From assembly GCA_028285495.1 (NCBI GenBank), contig JANQPB010000029.1:248001-312000 (forward strand): 64,000 nucleotides of DNA. Reading direction: 5' to 3'. Within the stretch, counting starts at the first letter, position 1, and every line of letters begins with the position of its first letter. This DNA is from Acidimicrobiales bacterium (GTDB lineage: Bacteria; Actinomycetota; Acidimicrobiia; Acidimicrobiales; SZUA-35). The notes under the pieces are model-generated. The model had not been told where the DNA came from, searched no databases, and saw only the letters and a program-made list of their open reading frames with translations. The translations under genes and the position numbers were made by a program. This document shows, piece by piece, positions 24,981-33,144 of this stretch.

Positions 24981-25752
24981 CGGGTGTCTCCTTCCGATGA
25001 CGTTCTAGGGCGATCGCCTCTTCGGAGTCTTGAACGCATGCGACATCGCGTTCCGTGCACTCTGCTGCCGCGAATGCAGTCGGGGTCAAGCCCACGAGGC
25101 TCTTGAACGACCGTGTCAGGTGGGCTTGGTCGGCGAAGCCTGCTCGGTAGGCGGTCGTTGCCGGCGAGACCCCGGCGGCCAGCAAGTCGGCGGCACGCTC
25201 CGCACGACGAGCCAACCGCAGTTGCGTCGGCGTGAGACCGGTGTTCTCAGCGACGAGCCGTTCAAGGTGGCGCGTGCTGACGCCAGCACTCTCGGCGATC
25301 TGGGCAACCGAACTGTGCCCGATCTCCAGCTGCTGCGCCGAGAGTCTTGCGACGGTCGGATCCCGTCTCGAGGCCAGCGACTCGACCTCTGAGACCAGCC
25401 GGTGAATCGCCGACGGAACATCCGCACCCGCCAACTGCGCGCTCACCGAAGCGAAACTGCGGACCACCTCTCGCAGTTCGATGCGGCGATCGCGAGTCTC
25501 GGGCGCTCCGCCACCGATCACAGCACCCAGCGTCCACGGCTGCAGGCGCACTCCGATAACGACCGAATGCCTCGGCGTGCGCAAGGTTGTCGGCTCGGTC
25601 GAGGGCCCAACCAGCTCGAGTCGCACACCCCCGCCATCCACGGGAAACGTCGCCAGCACGGTCGCATGCCCCGTCGGAAACGTTCTGACCTCCTCGTGCT
25701 GACTGCCACACTGAGCAGCCCATACCGACTCCACGGGCGCTACCGGAAACAC
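24922..25752 (-). CDS. AraC-family transcriptional regulator
   Basis: A 276-residue regulator. The N-terminal sensor (about 1-150, with SVVIGVRLQPWTLGAVIGGG) is of the same DUF6597-like type as the regulator at 14394. The DNA-binding part holds VAQIAESAGVSTRHLERLVA and ATTAYRAGFADQAHLTRSF. A 45-residue tail beyond the usual end overlaps the start of the M28 gene. GTG start at 25752. Several A/T-ending codons place it within the lower-GC island. Likely regulates the peptidase. Confidence 0.85.
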   Translation of the reverse strand: MFPVAPVESVWAAQCGSQHEEVRTFPTGHATVLATFPVDGGGVRLELVGPSTEPTTLRTPRHSVVIGVRLQPWTLGAVIGGGAPETRDRRIELREVVRSFASVSAQLAGADVPSAIHRLVSEVESLASRRDPTVARLSAQQLEIGHSSVAQIAESAGVSTRHLERLVAENTGLTPTQLRLARRAERAADLLAAGVSPATTAYRAGFADQAHLTRSFKSLVGLTPTAFAAAECTERDVACVQDSEEAIALERHRKETPDDRNRSVRPATSPPPATRR

Positions 25753-25963
25753 TCCTCCACTCTAGGAGCCCACAACCGCAGAGCCCCGACCCCGCAACTG
25801 CCTGTGGCCGGTGGCTCGGTTCGATTCTCGTGGGTCGCCGGGTCTACGGTTAGGCAAGTGTGCAGCGTCCGCCGACAGTCCGCCGAACGCATTGAAAACT
25901 ATCTGGCTGAGCGGGCCGAGATCGAACCGCCCCCACCCATCGACCTCTCCACCCGACTACGGC

Positions 25964-26563
25964 TCAACATTCGTTCTCGGCGGCCTCGCCAGCGCTGAAG
26001 AGTCCGAGTTCGCAGATGAGCGATTCGTCGTAGCTGCCGGGTGCCCCGAACGCGAACTGCCATGGGCTGGTTGGAGCGTCAGGACCCGGGTCTTCGCTGC
26101 ACCCGGTGGATCCAGGTTCGGCACTGACTGCAACGATCCCGAAGCTCGGATCGAGGAGCAGTGCGTAGGCCTCGATCTCGCGGCCAAAGGCCCGACCGGT
26201 GCCGAGTTGGTTGTCGGGATCGACCTGAGTTGGGTCAATCAGACCGCAGCTTCTGGCATAGATGCGTCCGTTGAGCCAGAACTCGCTAGCACAGCTGGCA
26301 TTGGAGTCGCATGCCACTTCCTCGATGACGCCGTCGGGTGGGCTGCTCGAAGAGGCCGTGTCAGGTGCCGGTGAGTCGACGTCGTCTGGTTCGGCGGTAT
26401 GGGGGCTCGTGTCTTGTGTGGTGGTCGACTCCAGGACGGTGCTGGACGGCACGTCGTCCTCACCGCCTGCTGCTGTGGGCGACTCGGGTGTGGAACAGCT
26501 GACAGCGAAGAGCGCCACCGAAACCATCACCGTTGATTGTCGCCAAACGCCGGACCACGTCAC
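25964..26563 (-). CDS. Island lipoprotein, function unknown
   Basis: A 199-residue lipoprotein. The GTG at 26563 has GGGAG upstream and begins a signal peptide ending in the lipobox ALFAVSC (Cys at about residue 23). A Ser/Thr/Pro/Asp-rich linker of 60 residues follows, then a compact C-terminal domain with five or more cysteines (EEVACDSNASCASEFW, YARSCGLIDP, GSTGCSEDPG, SLICELG), suggesting disulfide bonds. No family recognised. The 211 bp downstream (25753-25963) hold no convincing gene. Confidence 0.7.
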   Translation of the reverse strand: MTWSGVWRQSTVMVSVALFAVSCSTPESPTAAGGEDDVPSSTVLESTTTQDTSPHTAEPDDVDSPAPDTASSSSPPDGVIEEVACDSNASCASEFWLNGRIYARSCGLIDPTQVDPDNQLGTGRAFGREIEAYALLLDPSFGIVAVSAEPGSTGCSEDPGPDAPTSPWQFAFGAPGSYDESLICELGLFSAGEAAENEC

Positions 26564-26708
26564 GTTGCTCTCCCTTCGTGGTCTCCACTTTGACACCAGA
26601 CGAGGCCAGTGCGACGCGGGCAGACGGTAGGTGGGCTCGCCTACCCGCGCCCGGTTCAGGTTCAATCCAGCGGACCGCACGGGATCGGCGCCACTGCCGC
26701 AGTCGGTA

Positions 26709-26744
26709 TCACCATCGGTTTGTCAACTTCGTCACCGATGGTGA
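26709..26744 (-). terminator. Strong hairpin downstream of the 26791 gene
   Basis: TCACCATCGGT (26709-26719) and ACCGATGGTGA (26734-26744) form a perfect 11-bp stem with a 14-base loop. The hairpin lies 46 bp after the stop of the minus-strand gene at 26791 and before the lipoprotein gene. There is no U-run, so termination is inferred from position; it could also be a protein-binding or mobile-element palindrome. Confidence 0.5.
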
Positions 26745-26790
26745 CCGCCGACCCGACGTTGACTCGGTATCCACTCGATCCCGAGCGACG

Positions 26791-27249
26791 CTATGCGCGC
26801 CAGCCCACGATCACGATCACACCTGCCATAACCAGGTTCGGTAGCGCGATCCGACCGTACTTCAGACCCGCTGGTAGGAACCGGAACCACACATCCTGGT
26901 GGCCGTAGCGGCGCATGCTTGAACTCAGCGCTGGGCCGTCGTAGTGGTCCGAGGCTCCCTGGAGGAATTCTTCGACCTCGAAGTTTCGCAGGATTCCTCC
27001 GAACTGGGCCATTGCGTGCCATGCCTCGAGGAACCAGCCGGTCGCCACGATGCCCAGGCCCAGGAGAACGTAGGCAGAGGTTCCGAGTGACAGGTCGCTG
27101 CTCGCATGGGCAACAGTCAGTCCTGAGATCAACGCCAAGTTCCACCCGCGGATCTTCAACCGCACCTCCTCTTGACCTCGGATGAAGTCCGAGAGCAACC
27201 GAAGCTCTGCGAGTGCTATCTCGACGGTCTCCGAGTCTCTGTTCGTCAC
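26791..27249 (-). CDS. Three-helix membrane protein, unknown
   Basis: A 152-residue protein from the GTG at 27249, with GGGAGAG just upstream. An N-terminal amphipathic region (ALAELRLLSDFIRGQEEVRL) is followed by a two-helix hairpin (WNLALISGLTVAHASSD, AYVLLGLGIVATGWFLEAW), a cytoplasmic helical stretch and a C-terminal helix (IALPNLVMAGVIVIVGW). The layout is reminiscent of small effector-like 2TM proteins such as SLATT, but I see no diagnostic motif. Island codon usage. Confidence 0.6.
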   Translation of the reverse strand: MTNRDSETVEIALAELRLLSDFIRGQEEVRLKIRGWNLALISGLTVAHASSDLSLGTSAYVLLGLGIVATGWFLEAWHAMAQFGGILRNFEVEEFLQGASDHYDGPALSSSMRRYGHQDVWFRFLPAGLKYGRIALPNLVMAGVIVIVGWRA

Positions 27250-27348
27250 GACTCTCCCGGTCGTCAGATGGTGGCAGACCGCGCTTCTGGCCAAGCCTCG
27301 GCCTACCAATCATGCAAACGCTCACGCAGTGGTGTCCAGATCCATCGG

Positions 27349-27426
27349 CCACGCACTCCGGCACGACCGGCGTGCGCGGTATGACCCGGCATCCGAAGTC
27401 GCCGTCTTCACCGACGGTGGCGACCA
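27349..27426. repeat. Intergenic repeat element, copy A
   Basis: A 34-bp motif (27349-27382) containing GCACG - 5 bp - CGTGC recurs at 28639-28672 with two mismatches. A 19-bp motif beginning TCACCGACGGTGG (27408-27426) recurs at 28574-28592 with one mismatch. In this copy the 34-mer comes first. It lies in the 207-bp spacer between two island genes. Confidence 0.65.
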
Positions 27427-27456
27427 GGTCGACGGTGAGGCGTCCAGCTCCGCCCG

Positions 27457-27813
27457 CTACTCGGCGAGGCGGGTCATCGCCAGGCGACAAAGCTCCGCCA
27501 GAGACGTATCGCTCGTGTCCAGTGGCTCTTCGCTCCTCTGAAGTCTGCCGACCAAGACCGAACGCAGCCCGTCAGCGTCGATTCGAGAAGTCGGTACCAG
27601 GGCGGTCCGAGCCTTCTCGTCAACGGGTCCGGGGGCGGCCAGGACACGGCCAGTGCTGTCCCAGAATTGCCAGAGCCCGTCGTTGACGTCCCACGGCTCG
27701 GCATGGCTCTCGGCTTCCCGCACCGATTCGAACGCAATCACGTCTCCATCGTCGGTGGTCCGGCCGAACACTGGTGGCTGGGCCTCGATGCCTTCCTGCC
27801 GGTCTTCAGCCAC
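27457..27813 (-). CDS. Hypothetical small soluble protein
   Basis: A 118-residue protein from the GTG at 27813. It contains VIAFESVREAESHAEPWDVN and LWQFWDSTGRVLAAPG, then a helical C-terminal part ending AELCRLAMTRLAE. The upstream DUF7660-like fragment overlaps its start by 8 bp, so the two are coupled. No family recognised; the pairing could represent an immunity-type or regulatory pair, which is speculation. Confidence 0.6.
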   Translation of the reverse strand: MAEDRQEGIEAQPPVFGRTTDDGDVIAFESVREAESHAEPWDVNDGLWQFWDSTGRVLAAPGPVDEKARTALVPTSRIDADGLRSVLVGRLQRSEEPLDTSDTSLAELCRLAMTRLAE

Positions 27814-28009
27814 GCCTCATCATCGCGCAGCACCCCGCCCACCCGAGGGCACGCATACCGGCACTCCTGGCCCGCTCGGGATCGCCGGACGGTTCGTCAC
27901 GAGCCGGCTCAACGTCCCTCAACCGATCAGCAGCCAGTGCCTGCAGGAAGTCGACGAAGCCGGACTCGTCCTCAACAGCAGCAGCCAGCTCAGACAGATC
28001 TTCACCCAT
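27806..28009 (-). CDS. Short acidic protein resembling DUF7660 N-terminus
   Basis: A 67-residue reading frame from the ATG at 28009 with TTGAGG upstream. The first 30 residues (DLSELAAAVEDESGFVDFLQ then ALAAD) look like the N-terminal helix pair of small DUF7660-type proteins. The last 20 residues (SAGMRALGWAGCC...) do not continue that family, so the gene may be truncated or frameshifted. It overlaps the following gene by 8 bp. Confidence 0.45.
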   Translation of the reverse strand: MGEDLSELAAAVEDESGFVDFLQALAADRLRDVEPARDEPSGDPERARSAGMRALGWAGCCAMMRRG

Positions 28010-28066
28010 CGGCCTCAAGCTGCATCCCAAGACCAAGCGCCTGGACGGAGTCGGCCTCGACACAAC

Positions 28067-28462
28067 TCACTCAGCTCCGCGACTAGGGCCCGGAGACGCC
28101 TCGTTGAACAGGCGCATCAGATAGCCGCTCTCTGCATCCGCTTCGAGGCTCGGGAGATGTATCGAGACTGTCTCGCGGCGCCGCCGGTTCAGCTCCGGTC
28201 GTGTGCGCAGGCTCGGGCCGAAACGGCCTCTCCTGAGCTCCAAATCGCTCCAGCTCGACGTGCGGCCCTGGAAGGTCACGCCCGCTTGATCCGCTTGAAC
28301 CTTGAACGCCGACCACGCCCCGAGAGCTGTTCCCACGGGGACGGCGAAGTAGACCTCGGGCCCGACGGCTATGAACAGGCCAACAAGAACGACAACTCCG
28401 AGGCTCCCCACTGCCATGGTGGCGAGGAACCACCACCTCGGACGTAGCGTCGCTGACTCCAT
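28067..28462 (-). CDS. Small membrane protein with PH-like tail
   Basis: A 131-residue protein from the ATG at 28462 (a GTG at 28489 is possible). Two hydrophobic helices (WFLATMAVGSLGVVVLVGLF and VYFAVPVGTALGAWSAF) are followed by a short sheet-like region (FKVQADQAGVTFQGRTSSWSD). Similar 'ADxxGVTFxGRTSSWSDLE' patterns occur in bacterial PH-like membrane proteins. A basic tail rich in Arg follows. Function unknown. Confidence 0.55.
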   Translation of the reverse strand: MESATLRPRWWFLATMAVGSLGVVVLVGLFIAVGPEVYFAVPVGTALGAWSAFKVQADQAGVTFQGRTSSWSDLELRRGRFGPSLRTRPELNRRRRETVSIHLPSLEADAESGYLMRLFNEASPGPSRGAE

Positions 28463-28573
28463 CGAAAGGCAGGGTACAACGGGTGCCACAAGCCGGAGCT
28501 ACTCCTTCAGACCGGTGCCCCAGTACGGCACGAGCGCCGCGCTCTGTATCACCAGTGGCTGGACGCCCCTCTC

Positions 28574-28672
28574 TCACCGGCGGTGGCGACCAAGCGAACA
28601 TCGCTCTCGCTTACATCGGTCGCCATCCGCAGCGACGCCCACGCAGTCCGGCACGACCTGCGTGCGCGGTAT
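28574..28672. repeat. Intergenic repeat element, copy B
   Basis: Second copy of the two motifs described at 27349-27426, here with the 19-bp motif (28574-28592) before the 34-bp motif (28639-28672). It lies in the 242-bp spacer between island genes. Copies A and B bracket the three small genes at 27457-28462. On the minus strand the 34-mer region can fold as CGCGCACGC with GCGTGGGCG, 8 of 9 pairs. Confidence 0.65.
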
Positions 28673-28704
28673 CGCTCGCACTGGCTGGTCTTGCGTGCTG
28701 CCGG

Positions 28705-29922
28705 CTAGCAGAAGGCTGCTGATCCGGTGAGTGTGATCTGGCTTGGGTCGGTGTTCTCGACTCGGGCGACTGTCGTTCGGTCGTTCACGCGAGGCACCTC
28801 CAATGCGACGATGTCACCATTGTCCCCGATGTAGACCAGCTCGCTGGCAGAGGTCCACCCGATCACGTCGAATCCTCGAGCAACAGGGAACTCGTGGATG
28901 GTGGCCCCTTGCCGAAGATCCACGATGATGGCGCGACCCATCGACCCGGCGATCGCCATGTACTGCATCCCCGGGGACGGACAGACCTCGGTGACGTGCG
29001 CCTCGCCCAAGTCGAAGGTGACGTCGATCCGAGAGCCGTCGACCAGGTCGATCGCCGAGATCATCGGGCCCGGCGAGAGCACGAACGCGGTCGTCCCCTG
29101 GCCCTGGCTGAAGATGCTCTGTCCGGCTACCGGGACCGGGAAGTCCTCGAGTCCTCGATCGGCAGCCCAGAAGCGTTGGTCACCGTCGGCCATGACCACG
29201 AACCCATCGGCCACCGCACCCGACACCCAGGTGATCGCCGGGTCGAGGTCGTGTTGTCGCCGGATCTCGCCAGCGGGAAGGGCGATCTCGGTGGCCTTCT
29301 CGATCTGAGCATCGATCGCCCACACCGAATCGTGATCGGCACCAGGAACGAGGTAGCGGGCTGGGGCAAGCACCTCTGCGTCGCGGTCGAGGGCCGCATC
29401 GAGTAGCAGCGCATGTGGTGGGTTCATGAACGCGAGACGGTCGCCAGCAAACAGGATGTCGTAGGGCCAGTCACCCGGCCACAACGGCACGTCGTCGCGT
29501 TTCCGGACCCCGTCATCTGGTCCCACTATCCAGACGGGCTCTGCGTTCGCTGACGATGCCACCGCGGCCAGAGCGAACGGTCCGTCGAGCCTGCTTCGAC
29601 CAGGCAACGCTTCGACACTGACCCTCTCCTCCTGCTCAACGGCACCGCTTCGAGCGGTCGAAGACGGTGGTACACCCTCCGTGATCGGCGGTGGCGCGGA
29701 CTCCTCATCGCCTTCCAGGTTCGGAGCCCGGCTCAAAACGACGAACAGGGCAACCAAACCGATCACCAACCCCAGCCCCACCAGGGCACCCACACTCTGA
29801 GATCGACCAAGCACCGCTGTCGTGGCATCGGTCTGACCGCCAATGCGAGCGTCCACAAACTCCGGACCCCGGTCTGAAGACTCCATCACCACCAGAATCG
29901 CGCCCCGCCGCCACTTGGCCAT
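28705..29922 (-). CDS. Anchored exported protein with propeller-like repeats
   Basis: A 405-residue protein from the ATG at 29922 (an ATG at 29886 is possible). One membrane helix (VGALVGLGLVIGLVALFVVL) separates a cytoplasmic N-terminus from an exported region. The region has WD/PQQ-like stretches such as EPVWIVGPDDGVRKRDDVP, GRAIIVDLRQGATIHEF and ASELVYIGDNGDIVALEV. No catalytic motif is evident. Architecture matches the protein at 1-1540. It is the last island gene before the tRNA. Confidence 0.65.
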   Translation of the reverse strand: MAKWRRGAILVVMESSDRGPEFVDARIGGQTDATTAVLGRSQSVGALVGLGLVIGLVALFVVLSRAPNLEGDEESAPPPITEGVPPSSTARSGAVEQEERVSVEALPGRSRLDGPFALAAVASSANAEPVWIVGPDDGVRKRDDVPLWPGDWPYDILFAGDRLAFMNPPHALLLDAALDRDAEVLAPARYLVPGADHDSVWAIDAQIEKATEIALPAGEIRRQHDLDPAITWVSGAVADGFVVMADGDQRFWAADRGLEDFPVPVAGQSIFSQGQGTTAFVLSPGPMISAIDLVDGSRIDVTFDLGEAHVTEVCPSPGMQYMAIAGSMGRAIIVDLRQGATIHEFPVARGFDVIGWTSASELVYIGDNGDIVALEVPRVNDRTTVARVENTDPSQITLTGSAAFC

Positions 29923-30253
29923 AGCACCCCCGGAGGTCGGATGACGTGCCGGCAGTGCGGCACGTGCGGAGCGCTCGGGACCGCTCCCAGCCGGGGCGAC
30001 GCTCACCGAGGTTCATGGCCAGATGGTCGGACTGCAGCCGCGACGCTCATGACTGCGCCACACTGGGACCGGCTGTCTCTCGACGTGTTCCTGCAAGGCT
30101 CTCGAGGCTGATGACGTCCACGGCAGTGTCGAAGGCAGCCGTCGGCCGTTCGGCCGGTTCCGCTGCCCGCCAATGCCCGAAGAAGACAAGCGCAGTCGGG
30201 GCAACGTTTCGGACCGATCGAGCGCGTTTTCCCAGGTCAGGTGGGTTATGGGG

Positions 30254-30328
30254 TGGAGCGGGCGATGGGAATCGAACCCACATCATCAGCTTGGAAGGCT
30301 GAGGTTCTAGCCGTTGAACTACGCCCGC
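30254..30328 (-). tRNA. tRNA-Gly (anticodon TCC)
   Basis: The minus strand folds as a complete cloverleaf. The acceptor is GCGGGCG pairing with CGCCCGC; the anticodon loop is CTTCCAA (anticodon TCC) on the stem TCAGC/GCTGA; the T arm is GTGGG-TTCGATT-CCCAT. The discriminator is T and CCA is encoded (30254-30256). It reads GGA codons. Its 3' end faces the lower-GC region, the usual geometry of a tRNA used as an integration site. Confidence 0.95.
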
Positions 30329-30426
30329 CGGCCGAGCCCACTGGGCTCGGAGCGGACCTCCAGGCTAGCGTGGCCCGCACCGCAACTGCCGCTGGTCATG
30401 GTGAGCCGAGGGAGGTGGGGGCAAGG

Positions 30427-30750
30427 TTGCTGACCGGACTGCTCATCTTCGTCCTCTGCATCGGCCTGCTGGTGTTCGGGACCTGGTGGAACTTCAGCTT
30501 GGTCTTCGTGCACGCCCACCTGCTGGCGATCGTGGCCGTGGTGAGCCTCCTCGTCGCGCCGCTGGTGGCGATCGCCTGGGTGCTGATCGACGACCCCGGC
30601 TGGAGCGTCGTCGCCGTTGCCGCCACCCCGCTGGCGCTCGGTGTCATCGCCTCGTTGCTGCCCGGGATGGAGACGGGGCGGCCCCTGCTCCGGCTGCCGC
30701 TGGTCTCCCGGCGCCGGCCCCGGGGTCGTGAGCGGCGGCCAGGCCGATGA
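30427..30750 (+). CDS. Small membrane protein
   Basis: A protein of about 107 residues with three hydrophobic segments (LLTGLLIFVLCIGLLVFGTWW, AHLLAIVAVVSLLVAPLVAIAW, VVAVAATPLALGVIASLLPG) and a basic tail. The start is uncertain: a TTG at 30427 with GGAGG upstream is preferred, a GTG at 30415 is possible. Its stop overlaps the next gene (ATGA). No family recognised. Confidence 0.6.
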   Translation: MLTGLLIFVLCIGLLVFGTWWNFSLVFVHAHLLAIVAVVSLLVAPLVAIAWVLIDDPGWSVVAVAATPLALGVIASLLPGMETGRPLLRLPLVSRRRPRGRERRPGR

Positions 30751-30992
30751 CCCGTGACCCGGCGGGCGGCGACGATGCCCCGGCGACCGCCCCGGCCGAC
30801 GCCGAGGCCAGGGAGCCGGCGGCACCGCCGCGCCGCCACCCCGGCGTCGTGCCGGGCAGCATCGGCGATCTCAGCATCCGGCTCGGCCGGGACGTGCGCG
30901 AGCTCATCATGGACGGCACGGACCTCTCGGAGATCCACGCCATGATCGCCGAGCGGCAGCGGCGACGCGGTCGGCCGGCGGGCGACGGCTGA
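30747..30992 (+). CDS. Hypothetical 81-residue protein
   Basis: A small protein with a disordered Ala/Pro N-terminus and a compact C-terminal helical part (SIGDLSIRLGRDVRELIMDG, then DLSEIHAMIAERQRRRGRP). The ATG overlaps the preceding membrane-protein stop by 4 bp. No family recognised. The C-terminal part looks like a short helical interaction motif. Confidence 0.6.
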   Translation: MTRDPAGGDDAPATAPADAEAREPAAPPRRHPGVVPGSIGDLSIRLGRDVRELIMDGTDLSEIHAMIAERQRRRGRPAGDG

Positions 30993-31050
30993 TGATGGTC
31001 CGTTCGACCCCGAGCCGGGGACGGGGTCTCGACCGATCGACCGGTCCGAC

Positions 31051-32382
31051 GTGAGCACCAGCTCCCTCGAGGCCGACCTTCTCGCCCTCTACGCCGCCGA
31101 CACCTACCGGACCGGCGCCCCCCACGAGGCGATCGATCGACTGCGGTCCGCCGGTCCCGTCGTCCGCGTCCCCGAGCCGGCGCTCGGCGGCTGGCCGGCC
31201 GGGCCCGGCTACTGGGCCGTGCTCAGCCACGCCGAGACCAAGGAGGTCCTGCTCGACGCAGCGCGCTTCTCCAGCCATCTGGGCGGCACCCAGCTGCGTG
31301 ACCCGGCCCGTCCCGAGGACCTGGCCTTCGTCCGGCAGATGATGCTCAACCAGGACCCTCCCGAGCACACCCGCCTGCGGGGCCTCCTGGCCAAGGCCTT
31401 CACCCCCCGGGCGGTGGCCCGCATTGGCGACGGCATCGCCGACCGGGCCCGCCAGCTCGTTGCCGCGGTCGCCGACCGGGGCAGCGGCGATCTGGTCACC
31501 GACGTCGTCGCCGACCTGCCCGTCGCCGTCCTGGCCGAGATCCTCGGCGTCCCCGAGCAGGACCGCGGCCTGCTCTACGACTGGTCGAACCGGGTCATCG
31601 GCTACCAGGACGCCGACTACGCCGTGTCCGACACCTTCGACCCAGACGCCGGGACGGATCTGGCCAGGGTGGCCCTGGCCAACCGGCCCGCCCCGGGTCC
31701 GGACGGCACCCTGCCCGATCCCCGCAGTCGCGACGGGCTGGCCGACCTGTACGCCTACGCCAACGCCCTCGCCGACCACAAGCGGACCGCACCGGGCGAC
31801 GACATCGTGTCCCTGCTCCTCCAGGCCACCTACGAGGACACCACGCTCAGCAACGCCGAGTTCGAGACGCTCTTCTTCCTGTTCGCCGTTGCCGGCAACG
31901 AGACCCTCCGCAACGGCATCCCGGGCGGGATGCTGACCCTGATCGAGCACCCGCAGCAGTACGCGCTCCTCCAGGAACGGCCCGACCTGCTCGGCCGGGC
32001 CATCGAGGAGATGCTGCGCTACTGGCCGCCGGTCATCCACTTTCGGCGAACGGCCACCGCCGACACCGAGCTGGCCGGCACGCCGATCGCCGCCGGCGAC
32101 AAGGTGGCGGTCTACCACCTGGCCGCCAACCGAGACCCGGCCGTCTTCGACGACCCCCACCGCTTCGACATCACCCGCGACCCGAACGATCACGTGTCGT
32201 TCGGCTTCGGCCCCCACTTCTGCCTCGGGGCCCACCTGGCCCGCCTGCAGATGCGGGCGATGGTCACCGAGCTCCTCGGCCAGCTCGGTCGCATCGAACT
32301 GGCCGGCGAAGCCGTCCGGCTCCAGTCCAACTTCCAGCAGGGCCTGAAGTCGCTCCCGGTACGGTGGTCGACCCATGGCTGA
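31051..32382 (+). CDS. Cytochrome P450
   Basis: A 443-residue soluble bacterial P450. The heme-binding Cys lies in FGFGPHFCLGAHLAR, the I-helix oxygen-binding motif is AVAGNETLRNG, and the K-helix ExxR is EEMLRYWPP. The AGNET variant and NPQDPPEHTRLR-like segment (NQDPPEHTRLRGLLAKAFTP) place it with actinobacterial CYP families such as those acting on steroids, terpenes or fatty acyl chains. No redox partner gene is adjacent. Its 3' end overlaps the alpha/beta-hydrolase gene by 8 bp, so the two are co-translated. GTG start. Confidence 0.9.
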   Translation: MSTSSLEADLLALYAADTYRTGAPHEAIDRLRSAGPVVRVPEPALGGWPAGPGYWAVLSHAETKEVLLDAARFSSHLGGTQLRDPARPEDLAFVRQMMLNQDPPEHTRLRGLLAKAFTPRAVARIGDGIADRARQLVAAVADRGSGDLVTDVVADLPVAVLAEILGVPEQDRGLLYDWSNRVIGYQDADYAVSDTFDPDAGTDLARVALANRPAPGPDGTLPDPRSRDGLADLYAYANALADHKRTAPGDDIVSLLLQATYEDTTLSNAEFETLFFLFAVAGNETLRNGIPGGMLTLIEHPQQYALLQERPDLLGRAIEEMLRYWPPVIHFRRTATADTELAGTPIAAGDKVAVYHLAANRDPAVFDDPHRFDITRDPNDHVSFGFGPHFCLGAHLARLQMRAMVTELLGQLGRIELAGEAVRLQSNFQQGLKSLPVRWSTHG

Positions 32383-33133
32383 CGAACCGACGAGTCCCGC
32401 CCGGCCTCGCCTGCTCGCGATCCACGGGCTCGGAGCGACCGCGGCCGTCTGGGATGGCCTGGTCGACCAGCTGGGGGACCGATGGAACGTCGTCGCGCCC
32501 GACCTGCCCGGCCACGGCTCGGCCCCCTGGACCGGCGACTACACGGTCGGCTCCCTCGCCGCCGCCATGTCCGGGCACGTCGAGACCGGCGAACGGGTCG
32601 TGGTCGTCGGCCACTCGCTCGGCGGCGCTGTCGGCGTCGCCCTCGCCTCCGGCTTCTTCCGTCCCGAGGTCGTGGCGGTGGTGGCTGTCGGGGTCAAGGT
32701 GGTGTGGACCGACGACGACGTGGTCGGCATGGCCAGGGTGGCGGAGCGGGGCGTCCGGTGGTTCGGCGCCGCACACGAGGCCAGGGAGCGGGCGCTGCGC
32801 CAAGGCGGTTTGATCGGGCTGGTCGACGACCTGACCGGCGGCGTCGTCGAGGAGGACGGCCGGTGGCGGGTGGCCCAGGACCCGGCCACGTTCGCCCAGC
32901 GCCCGCTCGATATGGCCGGTCTGATGGCCGCCGCCCGGTGTCCCGTCATCCTCGGGGCCGGCGACGGCGACGCCATGGTCGGCGCCGCCGACCTGGCGAT
33001 GCACACCGACGAGCCCCGGATCGCAACCGGCCGGGGCCACAACGTGCACGTCGAGGACCCGGCCTGGGTCGCCGGGCTGCTGGCCGAGGCGGTCGAGCGG
33101 GCCGACGCCGCCGGAGCGGCCGACCGGCAGTAG
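32375..33133 (+). CDS. Alpha/beta hydrolase
   Basis: A 252-residue esterase/lipase-type hydrolase. The oxyanion-hole segment is LAIHGLGATAAVWDGLV, the nucleophile elbow VVVGHSLGGAVG, the acid is in LGAGDGDAMV, and the catalytic His is in GRGHNVHVEDP. Cytoplasmic, no signal peptide. It overlaps the P450 gene upstream and lies 11 bp before the thioesterase gene, so P450, hydrolase, thioesterase and GNAT form one operon, probably for breakdown or modification of a hydrophobic acyl compound. Confidence 0.87.
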   Translation: MADEPTSPARPRLLAIHGLGATAAVWDGLVDQLGDRWNVVAPDLPGHGSAPWTGDYTVGSLAAAMSGHVETGERVVVVGHSLGGAVGVALASGFFRPEVVAVVAVGVKVVWTDDDVVGMARVAERGVRWFGAAHEARERALRQGGLIGLVDDLTGGVVEEDGRWRVAQDPATFAQRPLDMAGLMAAARCPVILGAGDGDAMVGAADLAMHTDEPRIATGRGHNVHVEDPAWVAGLLAEAVERADAAGAADRQ

Positions 33134-33144
33134 CCTCCATCGTC

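Noticed and set aside
25811..25860. T-loop-like sequence GGTTCGATTC considered as a tRNA fragment or attachment site
   Set aside because: The flanking bases do not form a T stem and the match to the tRNA-Gly 3' end is limited to the general T-loop consensus.
25753..29922. Island small genes considered as an integron cassette array
   Set aside because: One GCCTAAC-like core near 25850 was seen, but no paired GTTRRRY sites follow the genes, spacer repeats do not have attC form, and no integrase is present.
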